A DNA stretch of 64,000 nt from Parabacteroides distasonis (GCA_015060925.1 SUXM01000006.1:53719-117718); one strand, 5' to 3'; counted from the first letter of the stretch, positions 33,252 to 43,270 are shown. Notes: generated by a model not told the origin, from the letters alone. Program-made: numbers and translations.

Positions 33252-35837
33252 TTAGAAGGTGAATCTTAAGGCAACACGGACACCTCCTTTTTTGATGTGA
33301 GGGTTGTCTAAATAAGTCAGTCTTCTGTAATAGTCGATACGTAATATCTTGAAGATGTTTTCTAAACCGACACTACATTCCATATAAGGGGTATCTCCTA
33401 AAGGTTGTGTACCTTCCGGCAATAGGAATAATCCCGGTGTGATGGAAGGATTATTCTTGTCTGTCAGGCCGCCATAGATCATGTTGAATGAAACGACTTC
33501 ACGCAAGCGTAACCATTTAATAAGCGGAATACGGTTCAAGATCCATCCTTTCAGGTAATAGGTAGCATTGAATGAAACATACTGGTCGGTCACAAACTCC
33601 AATGCATTCATTAAATGGAATGCTTCCGGCTGGATTGTAATGGATTGGTTGGTGTTAGGTAAGATCAAAAGCGGGAAAGGAACTTTGTCCCAAACCTTCC
33701 CGGCTTTCACTTGTGCATCAATATGTCCGAAAGAGGAGAGCCATATACGTTTCTCCGCGCTTAGTTCCGTATGGTTATAGGTATAATCACCACCCAATAC
33801 CCCTTTGATTCCCAATTGGTGGGATAATCTGAAGATCGGAGCATCTTTGGATAAGTTAAAGATGGACTCTTTTCCGGATCGTCCGTTGTAGGTACTTTCT
33901 CCGGGAGCAAAACGTAGTTGCGTGCCGATTTCTGATGTTGTGAAATCTTTTATGCGGAAAAGGTATCCATTCTGATCTCGTTGGATATATTGCAGTGTAC
34001 CGGCTGCCTCGTTGTTCTCATGTTTCAACCAAGACTTCCAAGTCAGTCCGTTCAACCATTCTTTTTCGTATTGCAAGACTGTCTTACGGATATACTGCAT
34101 TTTGGTGACAGGTTCACCTACTTTCCATGCCACGAAAATGTTATCCTTGCTTGTGAAAAGGAAGTTTTGTCCCGGCGTATAGACATCATACTCATGAATC
34201 AAAGAAAGATTGTTCAGCGGTCTTTCTCCTTCGTGGTATTCCTTTTTATTGAAGCTATGCGTCAGTTTCAGGTTGTATTTCATCTTTCGGTCGTTCATAC
34301 CGTAAGCCAAATACCCACTGGCAAACCAATAGGGGCTTAGGTTAGCGGTTGTCATACCGCCCACACGCATACGGAACCCTTCTAAGTGGTTGGCACTGAA
34401 TGTGGTATTCATCGGGCCAAAGTCAAACTTGTTCTTTTTCTTGTCGTTTCGGGTTGGGATGTATCCGGTGATAAGTATTTCCGCCGTTTTGATAATCGCA
34501 TTGAATGCCGGTACTTTGCGTAATTGAACCAAAAGATCTTTCAAGGCATTCTCTTTCGCTTTCAAAGGAATCGGACGGTTTGCCCTCCAGAAGGTATCGG
34601 TTTGTGCGATAGCTTCCGGCATGACATGCATGCTTCCTATGAGGCTGAATACGGAATCGGGATTTTGCACCTCAAATTGATATTTGTTATAACTCCTAAG
34701 CTGGTGGGCGTAAAGTTGTTGCGTACCTTTTACAAGGTATAAATTTACATAGGTGTTTTCTTTGTCTATCACCCAAGTACTGTCTGGCAATTGCTTGAAT
34801 TCCTGTTCGATACGGAGTTTGTCAACCCAGTTCAAATTGATGTTTGCAGGCGTGTTGAGCAACACTTTCTTAACGGCATAGTTTCCATCAAGTGTGATAT
34901 ATAAACGGCCTGTAAAACCATAACTTTCGCTGTTGGCTGGGACAAATCCGAGATCGACACATTTATCTCCATCTACATCCAATGTATCCATGATATAGTA
35001 ATGGTAATAGGTTGTAGCCAAAGTGGAAGAAAGTGGACTGACAAAGCGGTTTAGCAAAAGTGTAATGTTGTTGTCAAAGATATTGACACTTTTGAAAATC
35101 TCTTCTAAATTGGAGGTGATACCACCACCATCGTCCACCGCTTTGTCCACCCCTTGCATACGTTTGGCTTTTACAATCGTTTTTTCGCTCTTGGGGTTCT
35201 TTCGATAATAATAATCGGATAAGTTTTCTCGAATGGAGATGGTAAGGATAGGTTTCCCATTGAACTCGGAGGTATCCAAGTAATTTTTGATAAAGTTAAA
35301 CTTCCTGACAAACTTGTTTTTTTCAAGGTTAGGATTGAAATCGTCTAAAGAAAGACTTAATTTCTCGTAAATTTCAGTTTGATATTCCGGTTTCGACTCG
35401 ATACGATTCTCGTTCTTGTGTTCAATAACTTTTTTGATCAGTTCAACAGCCGGATTATTCTTTCGACTATATTTCTCTCTCTTGGGTTTGACAACCACTT
35501 CTGATAGTTCAAACGAGGTCGGTTTGAGCAACACAAGCAGGTTGTCGTTGTTTTGACCCGCTTTCAAATTAATCGTTTTGGTGTCATATCCCAATGAGGT
35601 TATTGCTAATTTGGTGAAACCTTGGTTGTTTTTAAGGGTGAATACCCCGTTGTCATCGGTCATCGCACCAATCGTGGATCCTTCAAAATATACAGAAACA
35701 AAAGGAAGTAATTCTCCTGATACTGAATCTTTTACAATACCAGATGCTGCTGTGTAACTTTGTGCTTGGATGTATGTGAAAGCAGTTACTACCAGTAAAA
35801 GTATTGTCAGCCATATAGAGCGGATAAATCTTTCCAT
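33252..35837 (-). CDS. DUF5686 outer-membrane protein with carboxypeptidase-like regulatory domain
   Basis: 861 residues. Signal peptide about 1-25; carboxypeptidase-like regulatory domain about 28-110 (ASGIVKDSVSGELLPFVSVYFEGS in parts, GVFTLKNN); then the long DUF5686 region ending in a beta-barrel-like aromatic terminus VRVALRFTF. Known: found across Bacteroidota, function undefined, no plug domain so not a classical TonB receptor. A -7 element TATCTTTG (35883-35876, minus) lies 39 bp upstream. It is followed by nhaC. Confidence 0.88.
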   Translation of the reverse strand: MERFIRSIWLTILLLVVTAFTYIQAQSYTAASGIVKDSVSGELLPFVSVYFEGSTIGAMTDDNGVFTLKNNQGFTKLAITSLGYDTKTINLKAGQNNDNLLVLLKPTSFELSEVVVKPKREKYSRKNNPAVELIKKVIEHKNENRIESKPEYQTEIYEKLSLSLDDFNPNLEKNKFVRKFNFIKNYLDTSEFNGKPILTISIRENLSDYYYRKNPKSEKTIVKAKRMQGVDKAVDDGGGITSNLEEIFKSVNIFDNNITLLLNRFVSPLSSTLATTYYHYYIMDTLDVDGDKCVDLGFVPANSESYGFTGRLYITLDGNYAVKKVLLNTPANINLNWVDKLRIEQEFKQLPDSTWVIDKENTYVNLYLVKGTQQLYAHQLRSYNKYQFEVQNPDSVFSLIGSMHVMPEAIAQTDTFWRANRPIPLKAKENALKDLLVQLRKVPAFNAIIKTAEILITGYIPTRNDKKKNKFDFGPMNTTFSANHLEGFRMRVGGMTTANLSPYWFASGYLAYGMNDRKMKYNLKLTHSFNKKEYHEGERPLNNLSLIHEYDVYTPGQNFLFTSKDNIFVAWKVGEPVTKMQYIRKTVLQYEKEWLNGLTWKSWLKHENNEAAGTLQYIQRDQNGYLFRIKDFTTSEIGTQLRFAPGESTYNGRSGKESIFNLSKDAPIFRLSHQLGIKGVLGGDYTYNHTELSAEKRIWLSSFGHIDAQVKAGKVWDKVPFPLLILPNTNQSITIQPEAFHLMNALEFVTDQYVSFNATYYLKGWILNRIPLIKWLRLREVVSFNMIYGGLTDKNNPSITPGLFLLPEGTQPLGDTPYMECSVGLENIFKILRIDYYRRLTYLDNPHIKKGGVRVALRFTF

Positions 35838-35959
35838 CTTTTAAAAAACTTCTTTCCCTATGAGTAAATATCGAACAAAGATAAGATAATTATTGTTTAG
35901 TAGGATGGCCTGCTGTTAATATTGTTTGTCAAATAGTATAAAAAGAATTTCCAATACGT

Positions 35960-35989
35960 TTTGATTATCTATTTTTCTGTATATATTTG
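35960..35989 (+). promoter_or_regulatory. Promoter of the primase-like gene
   Basis: TTTG (35960-35963), 18-bp spacer, TATATTTG (35982-35989), 87 bp before the start codon. Divergent from the DUF5686 promoter. Confidence 0.58.
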
Positions 35990-36075
35990 CGAGAGAAAAA
36001 CCTATGTATTCAAGGATATAGAATAAATCATAATATTTACGTCATTTTTTTTAATTAAAAACCTCGAACAGAAAA

Positions 36076-37212
36076 ATGATTAAAGAGTTTAAAGAACAAA
36101 TTATCCGAACCGTACGTTTGGAAGATGTTGTAAGCCGATATGCGACTTTATATCGGGGAAGTAAGTCTGGAAAGACCAAGTGTTGTAGTTGTATGTTTCA
36201 TGCAGATGAATATAGCTCTTTCAAAGTAAGAGTTTTTGAGCAGACATACGAGTGCGAAGTTTGTAATGAATCAGGTGATGTCGTGCACTTTGTGGAAACA
36301 ATTGAGGGCTGCACCGAAATTAAAGCATTGTTGTTGCTGGCGGAATGGTATGGAATCCAGCCGGAAAATCCTGAAATCAACTTGGATTATTTGGCTCGTT
36401 TGGAAGAAAAAGGACCTAAACCGTTCAAATCTACCGATGAAATAGGGATAGGCTTTATTACCGAATCTTTGTCGTTTGCAGATTGTGGTGACCCTTTGTT
36501 TTCCTCGGCTCATGAATGCTTGGAGTTAGGAATGAGTCCGGAGTTCCTGCCGGATACTTATCGGGATCTTTGTAATTGTATTCTTTTCCCAATCCGGAAT
36601 GAAGAGAATGTATTGCAGGGCTTTATTAAGCACCAAGTGAAAATCAAAGAGAACAGGAATACCTGTTATCCGGAGAATTTGACAAAGCATTTCTTGTTAG
36701 GTTTGAACCAAGCGGCCGAATCCATCAAGAAGAATGGTTTTGTTTATGTTGTATGGACGACTAAGGAATTGTTGTCTATGTTTGCTGCCGGGTTTACCAA
36801 TACGGTGGCTTGTTGTTACAAGGAACTGACATTCCAGCACATAGAATTGCTTGCCAAATACACCAACCAAGTCGTGTTTATTTATCGTGATTTCATCCCG
36901 AAGCAGGTGTTGGTGAAGAAGATGTCCATCCGTCTGAAACGTTATTCGATTGAAGGTTTCCAATTCCCAATTTATGGGAAGTTGCCGGTAATGTTCAATT
37001 ATATGGGCAAACAACAGTTTGAATATTTTATACGTCAATCCACCCGCATGATTTTCTTGAATAAAACCAGAGATGAAGTGGCTGTCCAATTGGAACAGAT
37101 GGCCAAAGATTTGGAACGGGAGAGGGTTTTGACGGAAAAGGTAAGGTTGCGTACCGAAATGATTACACTCAGGAAGAAGTTGGACAGACTGAATGAAATG
37201 TTGTCATTATGA
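36076..37212 (+). CDS. Stand-alone CHC2 zinc-finger, primase-like protein without TOPRIM acids
   Basis: 378 residues. Residues 1-100 follow the DnaG zinc domain: VRLEDVVSRYATL, KCCSCMFHADEYSSFKV, YECEVCNESGDVVHFVE, so a Cys-His-Cys-Cys site is plausible. Residues about 175-300 follow the primase core order (ILFPIRNEENVLQGFIKH, HFLLGLNQA, then FVYVVWTTKELLSMFAAGFTNTV). Where active TOPRIM has EGYMD and DxD, this protein has WTTKE and IYRDF, so the metal-binding acids appear lost. The C-terminus is a coiled coil (about 338-375). Known DnaG is about 600 residues and has an additional helicase-binding domain, absent here. Inferred: a nucleic-acid-binding relic or regulator rather than a primase. 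Confidence 0.7.
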   Translation: MIKEFKEQIIRTVRLEDVVSRYATLYRGSKSGKTKCCSCMFHADEYSSFKVRVFEQTYECEVCNESGDVVHFVETIEGCTEIKALLLLAEWYGIQPENPEINLDYLARLEEKGPKPFKSTDEIGIGFITESLSFADCGDPLFSSAHECLELGMSPEFLPDTYRDLCNCILFPIRNEENVLQGFIKHQVKIKENRNTCYPENLTKHFLLGLNQAAESIKKNGFVYVVWTTKELLSMFAAGFTNTVACCYKELTFQHIELLAKYTNQVVFIYRDFIPKQVLVKKMSIRLKRYSIEGFQFPIYGKLPVMFNYMGKQQFEYFIRQSTRMIFLNKTRDEVAVQLEQMAKDLERERVLTEKVRLRTEMITLRKKLDRLNEMLSL

Positions 37213-37219
37213 GGACAGA

Positions 37220-37286
37220 AATTGCATCGGATGTAATATTGGTTTACGTCCGATGCAATTCAAAATAGGTCGGATGTAATTTCCGG
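37220..37286 (-). repeat. Three-unit palindromic intergenic repeat, copy B
   Basis: Inverted pair aattgcatcggatgtaa (37220-37236) and ttacgtccgatgcaatt (37244-37260), then unit III ggtcggatgtaattt (about 37268-37282). Its unit order is reversed relative to copy A, so it lies on the minus strand. It fills the gap between two converging genes. Confidence 0.75.
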
Positions 37287-37296
37287 TTAGATCTAA

Positions 37297-38571
37297 TTAA
37301 AAAACTTGCATCTCGTTTCGGATGCTTTTTACCCCTATCAGGCGGTCGTAACGCGCTCCCATTGGGCGATAATAGACATAGATGCTATATTCGTTTTCAG
37401 CTTGGTAAAAATTCCCCTCTATCGGTCCTGTTTCTCCGACAGTGGCATTGTTAGGGACAAATAGGTATTGGTAATTATAGCTTCCTTGCTTCAGTAATAC
37501 CGCTTTTTCATACTGGTGGGTCTCGAAATTATATCCCATCTTGCTTTTTTCATCCAATACATTGTTAAACAATTCTCCATTTAAATAGACATTTCCCCCT
37601 AATAGCGGGTCACAAGCCAATGTGAAGTGTACAATGTAGTAATCAGCCTCAGTATCAGGGTCGTTACAACCGCTGCAATTGATGAAGTAACGTCCGTCTT
37701 GATCTTGGTCATATTGGTATGTCTGCTTGTTACGAGGTTCGTCAACTATCAGCTCTACGTTGTAATAGGGGTTATGGTAAGAGATATTTTCGACATGCAT
37801 TCCGTTATATTTGTTGCTTAAAAACTCCATTCGGCGATATTCGTTGCCGGCAGGAAATATAAGCGAGCGGTTATTGCTGTAAACGATCTGGTTCTCTTGG
37901 ATGCTGATGGGTTGCAAGCCGGTTACCGCATTGTCCCTCCGGTTGTTCTGATAAACGAATATCTTCAAATCGGTCTGAGGAAAGGAGATCGGGAAATTAC
38001 GGTTGTTGATGGTAAAGCTGACCTGCTGGTGGCTTTGGTTGGTATCGATGTCGGTATTTCCGCTGATGGAAGCATCGATGCCGACAGATGGCTCTACCAC
38101 AGAGAAACAGGCGGTAAATAGGATTTGATCCGGATTATCCTCGTTATATACCTGGATAGCATAATTCCCGGATACCTTGAACTGGATGTTCTCATTCGGG
38201 AACAGGAGGCGGTAATTGGAGTAGGGTGTTGTCGTGCCGATGGCATTGGCATAGTCATCGATGGTCATCCCTTGAAAACCATCCATATATTCAATCGGGC
38301 TTAATTGAGATTGAGTCCAGTCGCCATTGCAGTGGATTACGTTGTAGGCAAACCGGGGAAACCCATCGCCCATGAAGTCAAAATTGATTTCAATTTGCTC
38401 TTCTCCCCCTAAAAACAGATAAGGGTTGGAGAGAGGTTCCCCTGCAATATGGACTTGAAGGGTCTTAATCTGTCGGTTGTTGATGTCTGTGAAGTATTTC
38501 ACCTGTGCGTTTGCCTCGATGAAAAGGGCAAAAAACATCAATAAAATCAGTTTGTACACATTCGTTTTCAT
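37297..38571 (-). CDS. DUF5103 / type IX secretion system plug protein
   Basis: 424 residues. Signal peptide about 1-22 (LILLMFFALFIEANA). The DUF5103 N-terminal part (VHIAGEPLSNPYLFLGGEEQIEINFDF in parts, FAYNVIHCNGDW) is followed by an Ig-like C-terminal part (LGGNVYLNGELFNN, YIYVYYRPMGARYDRLIG-like ending). Known: this family includes the plug that closes the periplasmic side of the SprA translocon of type IX secretion in Flavobacterium; many gut Bacteroidales keep a homologue. No other type IX genes lie nearby. Single gene, convergent with the primase-like gene. Confidence 0.85.
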   Translation of the reverse strand: MKTNVYKLILLMFFALFIEANAQVKYFTDINNRQIKTLQVHIAGEPLSNPYLFLGGEEQIEINFDFMGDGFPRFAYNVIHCNGDWTQSQLSPIEYMDGFQGMTIDDYANAIGTTTPYSNYRLLFPNENIQFKVSGNYAIQVYNEDNPDQILFTACFSVVEPSVGIDASISGNTDIDTNQSHQQVSFTINNRNFPISFPQTDLKIFVYQNNRRDNAVTGLQPISIQENQIVYSNNRSLIFPAGNEYRRMEFLSNKYNGMHVENISYHNPYYNVELIVDEPRNKQTYQYDQDQDGRYFINCSGCNDPDTEADYYIVHFTLACDPLLGGNVYLNGELFNNVLDEKSKMGYNFETHQYEKAVLLKQGSYNYQYLFVPNNATVGETGPIEGNFYQAENEYSIYVYYRPMGARYDRLIGVKSIRNEMQVF

Positions 38572-38654
38572 TTTTCTTACTTTGAATATACAAAATTATG
38601 GAATTATTTCTCTATTTATTTCCTACTTGCTACCGAATAGCTTAAAAAAATGTT

Positions 38655-38662
38655 TATTTTTG
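38655..38662 (+). promoter_or_regulatory. Promoter -7 element of the nqr operon
   Basis: TATTTTTG, 34 bp before the nqrA start, matches TAnnTTTG. No clear -33 element at 19-21 bp. Confidence 0.5.
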
Positions 38663-38696
38663 CAGGAAATTATATATAAACAATTTTAGTTCTATC

Positions 38697-40046
38697 ATGG
38701 CAAATGTGATTAAGATTAAAAAGGGCTTAGACATTAATCTGAAAGGCAAAGCTTCGGATGTGCTGTTAAGCGGGAAAAAAAGTGATAGCTATGCTATCGT
38801 TCCCGATTATTATAACGGTATTGTCCCGAAAGTTGTTGCTAAAGTCGGAGATAAAGTCAAAGCAGGTTCTGTATTGATGATTGATAAGAACCGCCCGGAG
38901 ATCAAGTTTGTTTCGCCAGTTAGCGGCGAAGTAACTGCCGTAAATCGAGGAGAGAAGCGTAAGGTGCTTAGCATTGTTGTCAAGCCGGATGCGCAGATTG
39001 AATATGAAGATTTCGGTAAGAAAAATGTGGCTTCTCTGAAAGGAGAGGAGGTAAAGGAGGCTATCTTGAATGCAGGTATGTGGCCTTTTATCAAACAACG
39101 TCCGTATGACATCGTTGCTTCACCGTCAGAAACGCCACGTGATATTTTTGTCTCTGCATTCTATTCTGCTCCATTGGCTCCTAATTTTGATTTTATAGTA
39201 AAGGGGCAGGAAGCTGACTTCCAGACAGGTTTGGATGCTTTGGCAAAACTGACAGGAGGTAAGGTGTATGTAGGTCTTCGCAAGGGCTCTTCCATCCGTG
39301 TGAATGGTGTGGAAACTGTAGAGTTTGAAGGTCCTCATCCAGTTGGTAATGTCGGTGTACAAATTAACAACGTTAAGCCAATAAATAAGGGTGAAACCGT
39401 TTGGGTAATCAATCCGGATGATGTAATCTTAATCGGCCGTTTATTCAATAAAGGTATCGCTGATTTTACTCGTTTGGTTGTGATAACCGGTTCTGAAACA
39501 ACAGAAAGAGGATATATCAAAACTGTTGCAGGATGTACGATTGATAGCTTGATCGCTGGAAAAGTATTACAGGGCGGAAACAATATCCGTATCATCAGTG
39601 GTAACGTATTGACCGGTACGAAAGTGCAGAATGATTCTTATTTGGGAGCTTATGACAACCAGATTACTGTTATCCCTGAAGGTGATGACAATAATGAGTT
39701 CTTTGGTTGGGCGACTCCGGGCTTCGGCAAATACAGCGTAAGCCATTCTTTCCCAACTTGGTTGGCAAGTAAGAACAAAGAGTATGTAATCGATGCTCGT
39801 ATCAAGGGGGGTAAACGTGCGATGATCATGTCTAACGAATACGATAGCGTGTTCCCTATGGACATCATGCCGGAATATTTGTTGAAGGCTATCATCGCTT
39901 TTGATATCGACAAGATGGAAAACTTGGGTATCTATGAAGTTGCTCCGGAAGACTTTGCACTTTGTGAGTTTGTTGACACTTCTAAGATCGAACTACAGAA
40001 AATTGTACGTAATGGTCTGAATTTGTTATACAAGGAAATGAATTAA
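38697..40046 (+). CDS. nqrA: Na+-translocating NADH:quinone reductase subunit A
   Basis: 449 residues. Begins with the usual NqrA KIKKGLDINLKGKA and has a biotinyl-lipoyl-like fold near 40-80 (VGDKVKAGSVLMIDKN). Further NqrA stretches: HPVGNVGVQI, VWVINPDDVILIGRLF and PMDIMPEYLLKAII. Known: NqrA is the soluble cytoplasmic subunit that contributes to the quinone region. It heads the operon nqrABCDEF. Confidence 0.95.
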   Translation: MANVIKIKKGLDINLKGKASDVLLSGKKSDSYAIVPDYYNGIVPKVVAKVGDKVKAGSVLMIDKNRPEIKFVSPVSGEVTAVNRGEKRKVLSIVVKPDAQIEYEDFGKKNVASLKGEEVKEAILNAGMWPFIKQRPYDIVASPSETPRDIFVSAFYSAPLAPNFDFIVKGQEADFQTGLDALAKLTGGKVYVGLRKGSSIRVNGVETVEFEGPHPVGNVGVQINNVKPINKGETVWVINPDDVILIGRLFNKGIADFTRLVVITGSETTERGYIKTVAGCTIDSLIAGKVLQGGNNIRIISGNVLTGTKVQNDSYLGAYDNQITVIPEGDDNNEFFGWATPGFGKYSVSHSFPTWLASKNKEYVIDARIKGGKRAMIMSNEYDSVFPMDIMPEYLLKAIIAFDIDKMENLGIYEVAPEDFALCEFVDTSKIELQKIVRNGLNLLYKEMN

Positions 40047-40069
40047 TAACATTAAAAAATTAGAATACA

Positions 40070-41272
40070 TTGAAAGCGTTAAGGAATTACCTCGACAAGA
40101 TTAAGCCTAACTTTGAGGAAGGCGGAAAGCTGGCGATGTTCCGTTCTGTTTTTGACGGTTTTGAAACATTCTTGTTTGTTCCAAATCAGACTTCAAAATC
40201 AGGCGTACACATTCATGACTGCATGGACTCAAAGCGTACTATGACTATCGTTATTATCGCTTTGTTGCCTGCTTTGCTTTTTGGTATGTATAATGTCGGT
40301 TATCAGCATAATCTGGCTATTGGTGCTGATCCGGGATTTCTCATGACATTTATTTATGGATTCTTGGCTGTATTGCCTAAGATCATTGTTTCTTATGTGG
40401 TAGGTTTGGGTATCGAATTTACCGTTGCTCAATGGAAGAAAGAAGAGATCCAAGAAGGTTTCTTGGTTTCAGGTATCTTGATCCCGATGATTGTGCCGGT
40501 TGATACTCCGTTATGGATGATTGCAGTAGCTACTGCTTTTGCTGTTGTTTTTGCAAAAGAGGTTTTTGGTGGTACTGGTTATAACGTGTTTAACGTTGCA
40601 TTGGTTACTCGCGCCTTCTTGTTCTTTGCTTATCCGGCAGCGATGTCTGGTGACCAGGTGTTTGTCCGTACTTCTGATACATTTGGTATGGGTGCTGGTC
40701 AAGTTGTTGACGGTTTTACCGGTGCTACTCCGTTAGGACAGATTGCTATCGCCGGCAAAGAGTTGGTAGGTTCTTTCCAAGCAACTGACATTTTAGGACA
40801 ACCGATCTCTACCATGGATTATTTCATTGGTTTGATTCCGGGTTCTATCGGTGAAACTTCAGTTTTGGCCATTTTGATTGGTGCTGTGATCTTGCTTGTT
40901 ACTAAGATTGCAAGTTGGAAGACTATGGGTTCAGTATTTGTTGGTGGTGCTGTAACTGCTTTAATCTTCAATATGATTGGATCAACAGTTGTTATGAGTG
41001 TTTCTCCGTTGGATCATCTGTTCTTGGGCGGTTTTGCATTTGGAGCAGTATTCATGGCTACAGACCCTGTTACTTCTGCTCGTACAGAAACTGGTAAGTA
41101 TATTTATGGTTTCTTGGTAGGTGCGATGGCTATCATTATTCGCGCCTTGAACCCTGGTTATCCGGAAGGTATGATGCTTGCTATTTTGTTGATGAACGTG
41201 TTCGCACCGTTAATTGACTACTATGTAGTAGAAGCTAACATCAACCGTCGTTTGAAGAGAGCAATGAAGTAA
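40070..41272 (+). CDS. nqrB: Na+-translocating NADH:quinone reductase subunit B
   Basis: 400 residues, about ten transmembrane helices. The start is a TTG at 40070: no ATG lies upstream in frame, and the first residues (KALRNYLDKIKPNFEEGGKL) match the conserved NqrB N-terminus. The covalent FMN site is GFTGATPLG with T220. Known: NqrB carries FMN and riboflavin and forms the Na+ channel core with NqrD and NqrE. Confidence 0.95.
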   Translation: MKALRNYLDKIKPNFEEGGKLAMFRSVFDGFETFLFVPNQTSKSGVHIHDCMDSKRTMTIVIIALLPALLFGMYNVGYQHNLAIGADPGFLMTFIYGFLAVLPKIIVSYVVGLGIEFTVAQWKKEEIQEGFLVSGILIPMIVPVDTPLWMIAVATAFAVVFAKEVFGGTGYNVFNVALVTRAFLFFAYPAAMSGDQVFVRTSDTFGMGAGQVVDGFTGATPLGQIAIAGKELVGSFQATDILGQPISTMDYFIGLIPGSIGETSVLAILIGAVILLVTKIASWKTMGSVFVGGAVTALIFNMIGSTVVMSVSPLDHLFLGGFAFGAVFMATDPVTSARTETGKYIYGFLVGAMAIIIRALNPGYPEGMMLAILLMNVFAPLIDYYVVEANINRRLKRAMK

Positions 41273-41292
41273 TATATAATAAGGTAGAAATT

Positions 41293-41964
41293 ATGAATAG
41301 AGATAGTAATGTATATACCGTTGTTTATGCTGCTGTAATGGTTATTCTTGTGGCTGTATTGTTGGCATTTACTTCACAGTCTTTGAGAAGTTACCAGAAA
41401 GCAAATGAAGACAACGATAAGAGACAGCAGATTTTGCGTTCTGTAAACGTATCTGTTCCAGCAAACGAAGCAGAAGCAAAATTCAATGAGTTGGTTAAGG
41501 ATGCATTCTTAATCAATGCAAATGGTGAAAAGGTGGGTGATGCTCAAGCTGCATTTGCTGGAGGTCAAGAAGGATCTTTCCCTGTATTTGTCGCAAATAT
41601 CGACGGACAGACTAAGTATATCATGGCTATGAATGGTGCAGGTTTGTGGGGCCCTATTTGGGGATATATTTCTGTAGATGCAGATAAGAACACTGTTTAC
41701 GGTACAGACTTTAGCCACGCAGGTGAAACTCCTGGGTTAGGTGCTGAAATCACCAAACCGGCATTTAGTTCACAGTTTGCAGGTAAGCAGATCTTCAAAA
41801 ATGGAGAGTTCAAATCTATTGCTGTTGTTAAACCTGGTAAGAGTGCTGACGGACAGGATTATGTAGATGGTATCTCTGGAGGTACAATCACAAGTCAGGG
41901 AGTTGGTAATATGCTCTTCGATAGCTTGAAGGGTTATGAAAAGTTTTTAACTTCTAATGAGTAA
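41293..41964 (+). CDS. nqrC: Na+-translocating NADH:quinone reductase subunit C
   Basis: 223 residues. One N-terminal membrane helix (about 9-28) and an FMN-binding domain with the flavinylation motif DGISGGTITS, T198 being the attachment residue. GLWGPIWGYISVDAD and HAGETPGLGAEI are family motifs. Known: FMN is attached by ApbE, which is not encoded in this window. Its last 8 bp overlap nqrD. Confidence 0.95.
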   Translation: MNRDSNVYTVVYAAVMVILVAVLLAFTSQSLRSYQKANEDNDKRQQILRSVNVSVPANEAEAKFNELVKDAFLINANGEKVGDAQAAFAGGQEGSFPVFVANIDGQTKYIMAMNGAGLWGPIWGYISVDADKNTVYGTDFSHAGETPGLGAEITKPAFSSQFAGKQIFKNGEFKSIAVVKPGKSADGQDYVDGISGGTITSQGVGNMLFDSLKGYEKFLTSNE

Positions 41965-42598
41965 AGAGATGGGATTATTGTCAAATAAGAATAAAGAAGT
42001 TTTGTTAGGCCCGCTTAGCGTGAATAACCCGGTCGTTGTTCAGATGCTGGGTATCTGCTCTGCGTTGGCTGTAACATCCAAACTTGAGCCGGCTATTGTA
42101 ATGGGTATTTCAGTAACGGCTGTAGTAGCTTTTGCTAACGTGATTATTTCATTGCTCCGTAATACAATTCCTAACCGTATTCGTATCATTGTACAGTTGG
42201 TAGTTGTGGCAGCATTGGTTACCATCGTTAGTGAAGTGTTGAAAGCTTTTGCTTATGATGTAAACAAACAGCTTTCAGTGTTCGTTGGTTTGATTATTAC
42301 AAACTGTATCTTGATGGGACGTTTGGAAGCGTTTGCGTTAGGTAACGGTCCTTGGGAGTCTTTCTTGGATGGTATTGGTAATGGTATCGGATATGCTTTG
42401 ATTCTTGTAATCGTAGGATTCTTCCGCGAATTATTAGGTTCAGGAACATTACTTGGTATTCAGGTAATTCCTCAAGCATTCTATGACTTAGGCTATGTAA
42501 ACAACGGTTTGATGATTCTGCCTCCTATGGCATTGATCGTAATCGCTGTGATTATTTGGGTTCATCGTATTAAGAACAAAGAACTTCAGGAAAATTAA
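41957..42598 (+). CDS. nqrD: Na+-translocating NADH:quinone reductase subunit D
   Basis: 213 residues, six transmembrane helices. The first half includes GPLSVNNPVVVQMLGICSALAVT (in part) and the Cys-containing motif NCILMGRLEAFAL, which with NqrE binds the membrane 2Fe-2S cluster. The ATG at 41957 overlaps the nqrC stop; a second in-frame ATG at 41969 is possible. Confidence 0.95.
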   Translation: MSKEMGLLSNKNKEVLLGPLSVNNPVVVQMLGICSALAVTSKLEPAIVMGISVTAVVAFANVIISLLRNTIPNRIRIIVQLVVVAALVTIVSEVLKAFAYDVNKQLSVFVGLIITNCILMGRLEAFALGNGPWESFLDGIGNGIGYALILVIVGFFRELLGSGTLLGIQVIPQAFYDLGYVNNGLMILPPMALIVIAVIIWVHRIKNKELQEN

Positions 42599-42623
42599 TG
42601 CAAACGATTAAATTAGTAATAGA

Positions 42624-43241
42624 ATGGAACAATTATTAAGCACATTCGTCCGCTCCATTTTTGTTGACAACATGATTTTTGCATACTACTTAGGTATGTG
42701 TTCTTTCGTGGCTGTTTCCAAAAATGTTAAGACTGCATTAGGATTGGGTTTGGCAGTAACATTCGTACTTTTCTGTACACTGCCTATTAACTATATGCTT
42801 GAAAATTATGTATTGAAAGAAGGTGCATTGAGTTGGTTGGGAGCTGATTTCGAAAACGTAAATCTTAGTTTCTTGTCATTCATTATCTTTATCGCTGTCA
42901 TTGCTTCTTTTGTACAGTTGGTAGAAATGGTTGTTGAGAAGTTCTCTCCTTCTTTGTATGCCTCTTTAGGTATTTTCTTGCCTTTGATTGCTGTAAACTG
43001 TGCGATCTTAGGTGGTTCTCTATTTATGCAACAGAAAGCATTCCCGAATGTGGGTGTTGCAACTGTATATGGCTTAGGTTCTGGTATAGGTTGGTTGTTG
43101 GCTATCGTAGGTATGGCTGCCATTCGCGAAAAATTGGCATATTCAGATGTGCCCAAACCTTTGAAAGGTTTAGGTATTACTTTCATCATCACAGGATTGA
43201 TGGGGGTTGCATTTATGTGCTTCTCAGGTCTTAAGATTTAA
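42624..43241 (+). CDS. nqrE: Na+-translocating NADH:quinone reductase subunit E
   Basis: 205 residues, six transmembrane helices, homologous to NqrD in inverted topology. MCSFVAVSKNVKTALGLG near the N-terminus and VNCAILGGSLFMQQ carry the Cys residues for the intramembrane cluster. The gene is spaced 25 bp after nqrD. Confidence 0.95.
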   Translation: MEQLLSTFVRSIFVDNMIFAYYLGMCSFVAVSKNVKTALGLGLAVTFVLFCTLPINYMLENYVLKEGALSWLGADFENVNLSFLSFIIFIAVIASFVQLVEMVVEKFSPSLYASLGIFLPLIAVNCAILGGSLFMQQKAFPNVGVATVYGLGSGIGWLLAIVGMAAIREKLAYSDVPKPLKGLGITFIITGLMGVAFMCFSGLKI

Positions 43242-43270
43242 GTATTAACGCATTAAAAAAGATAATAAAG

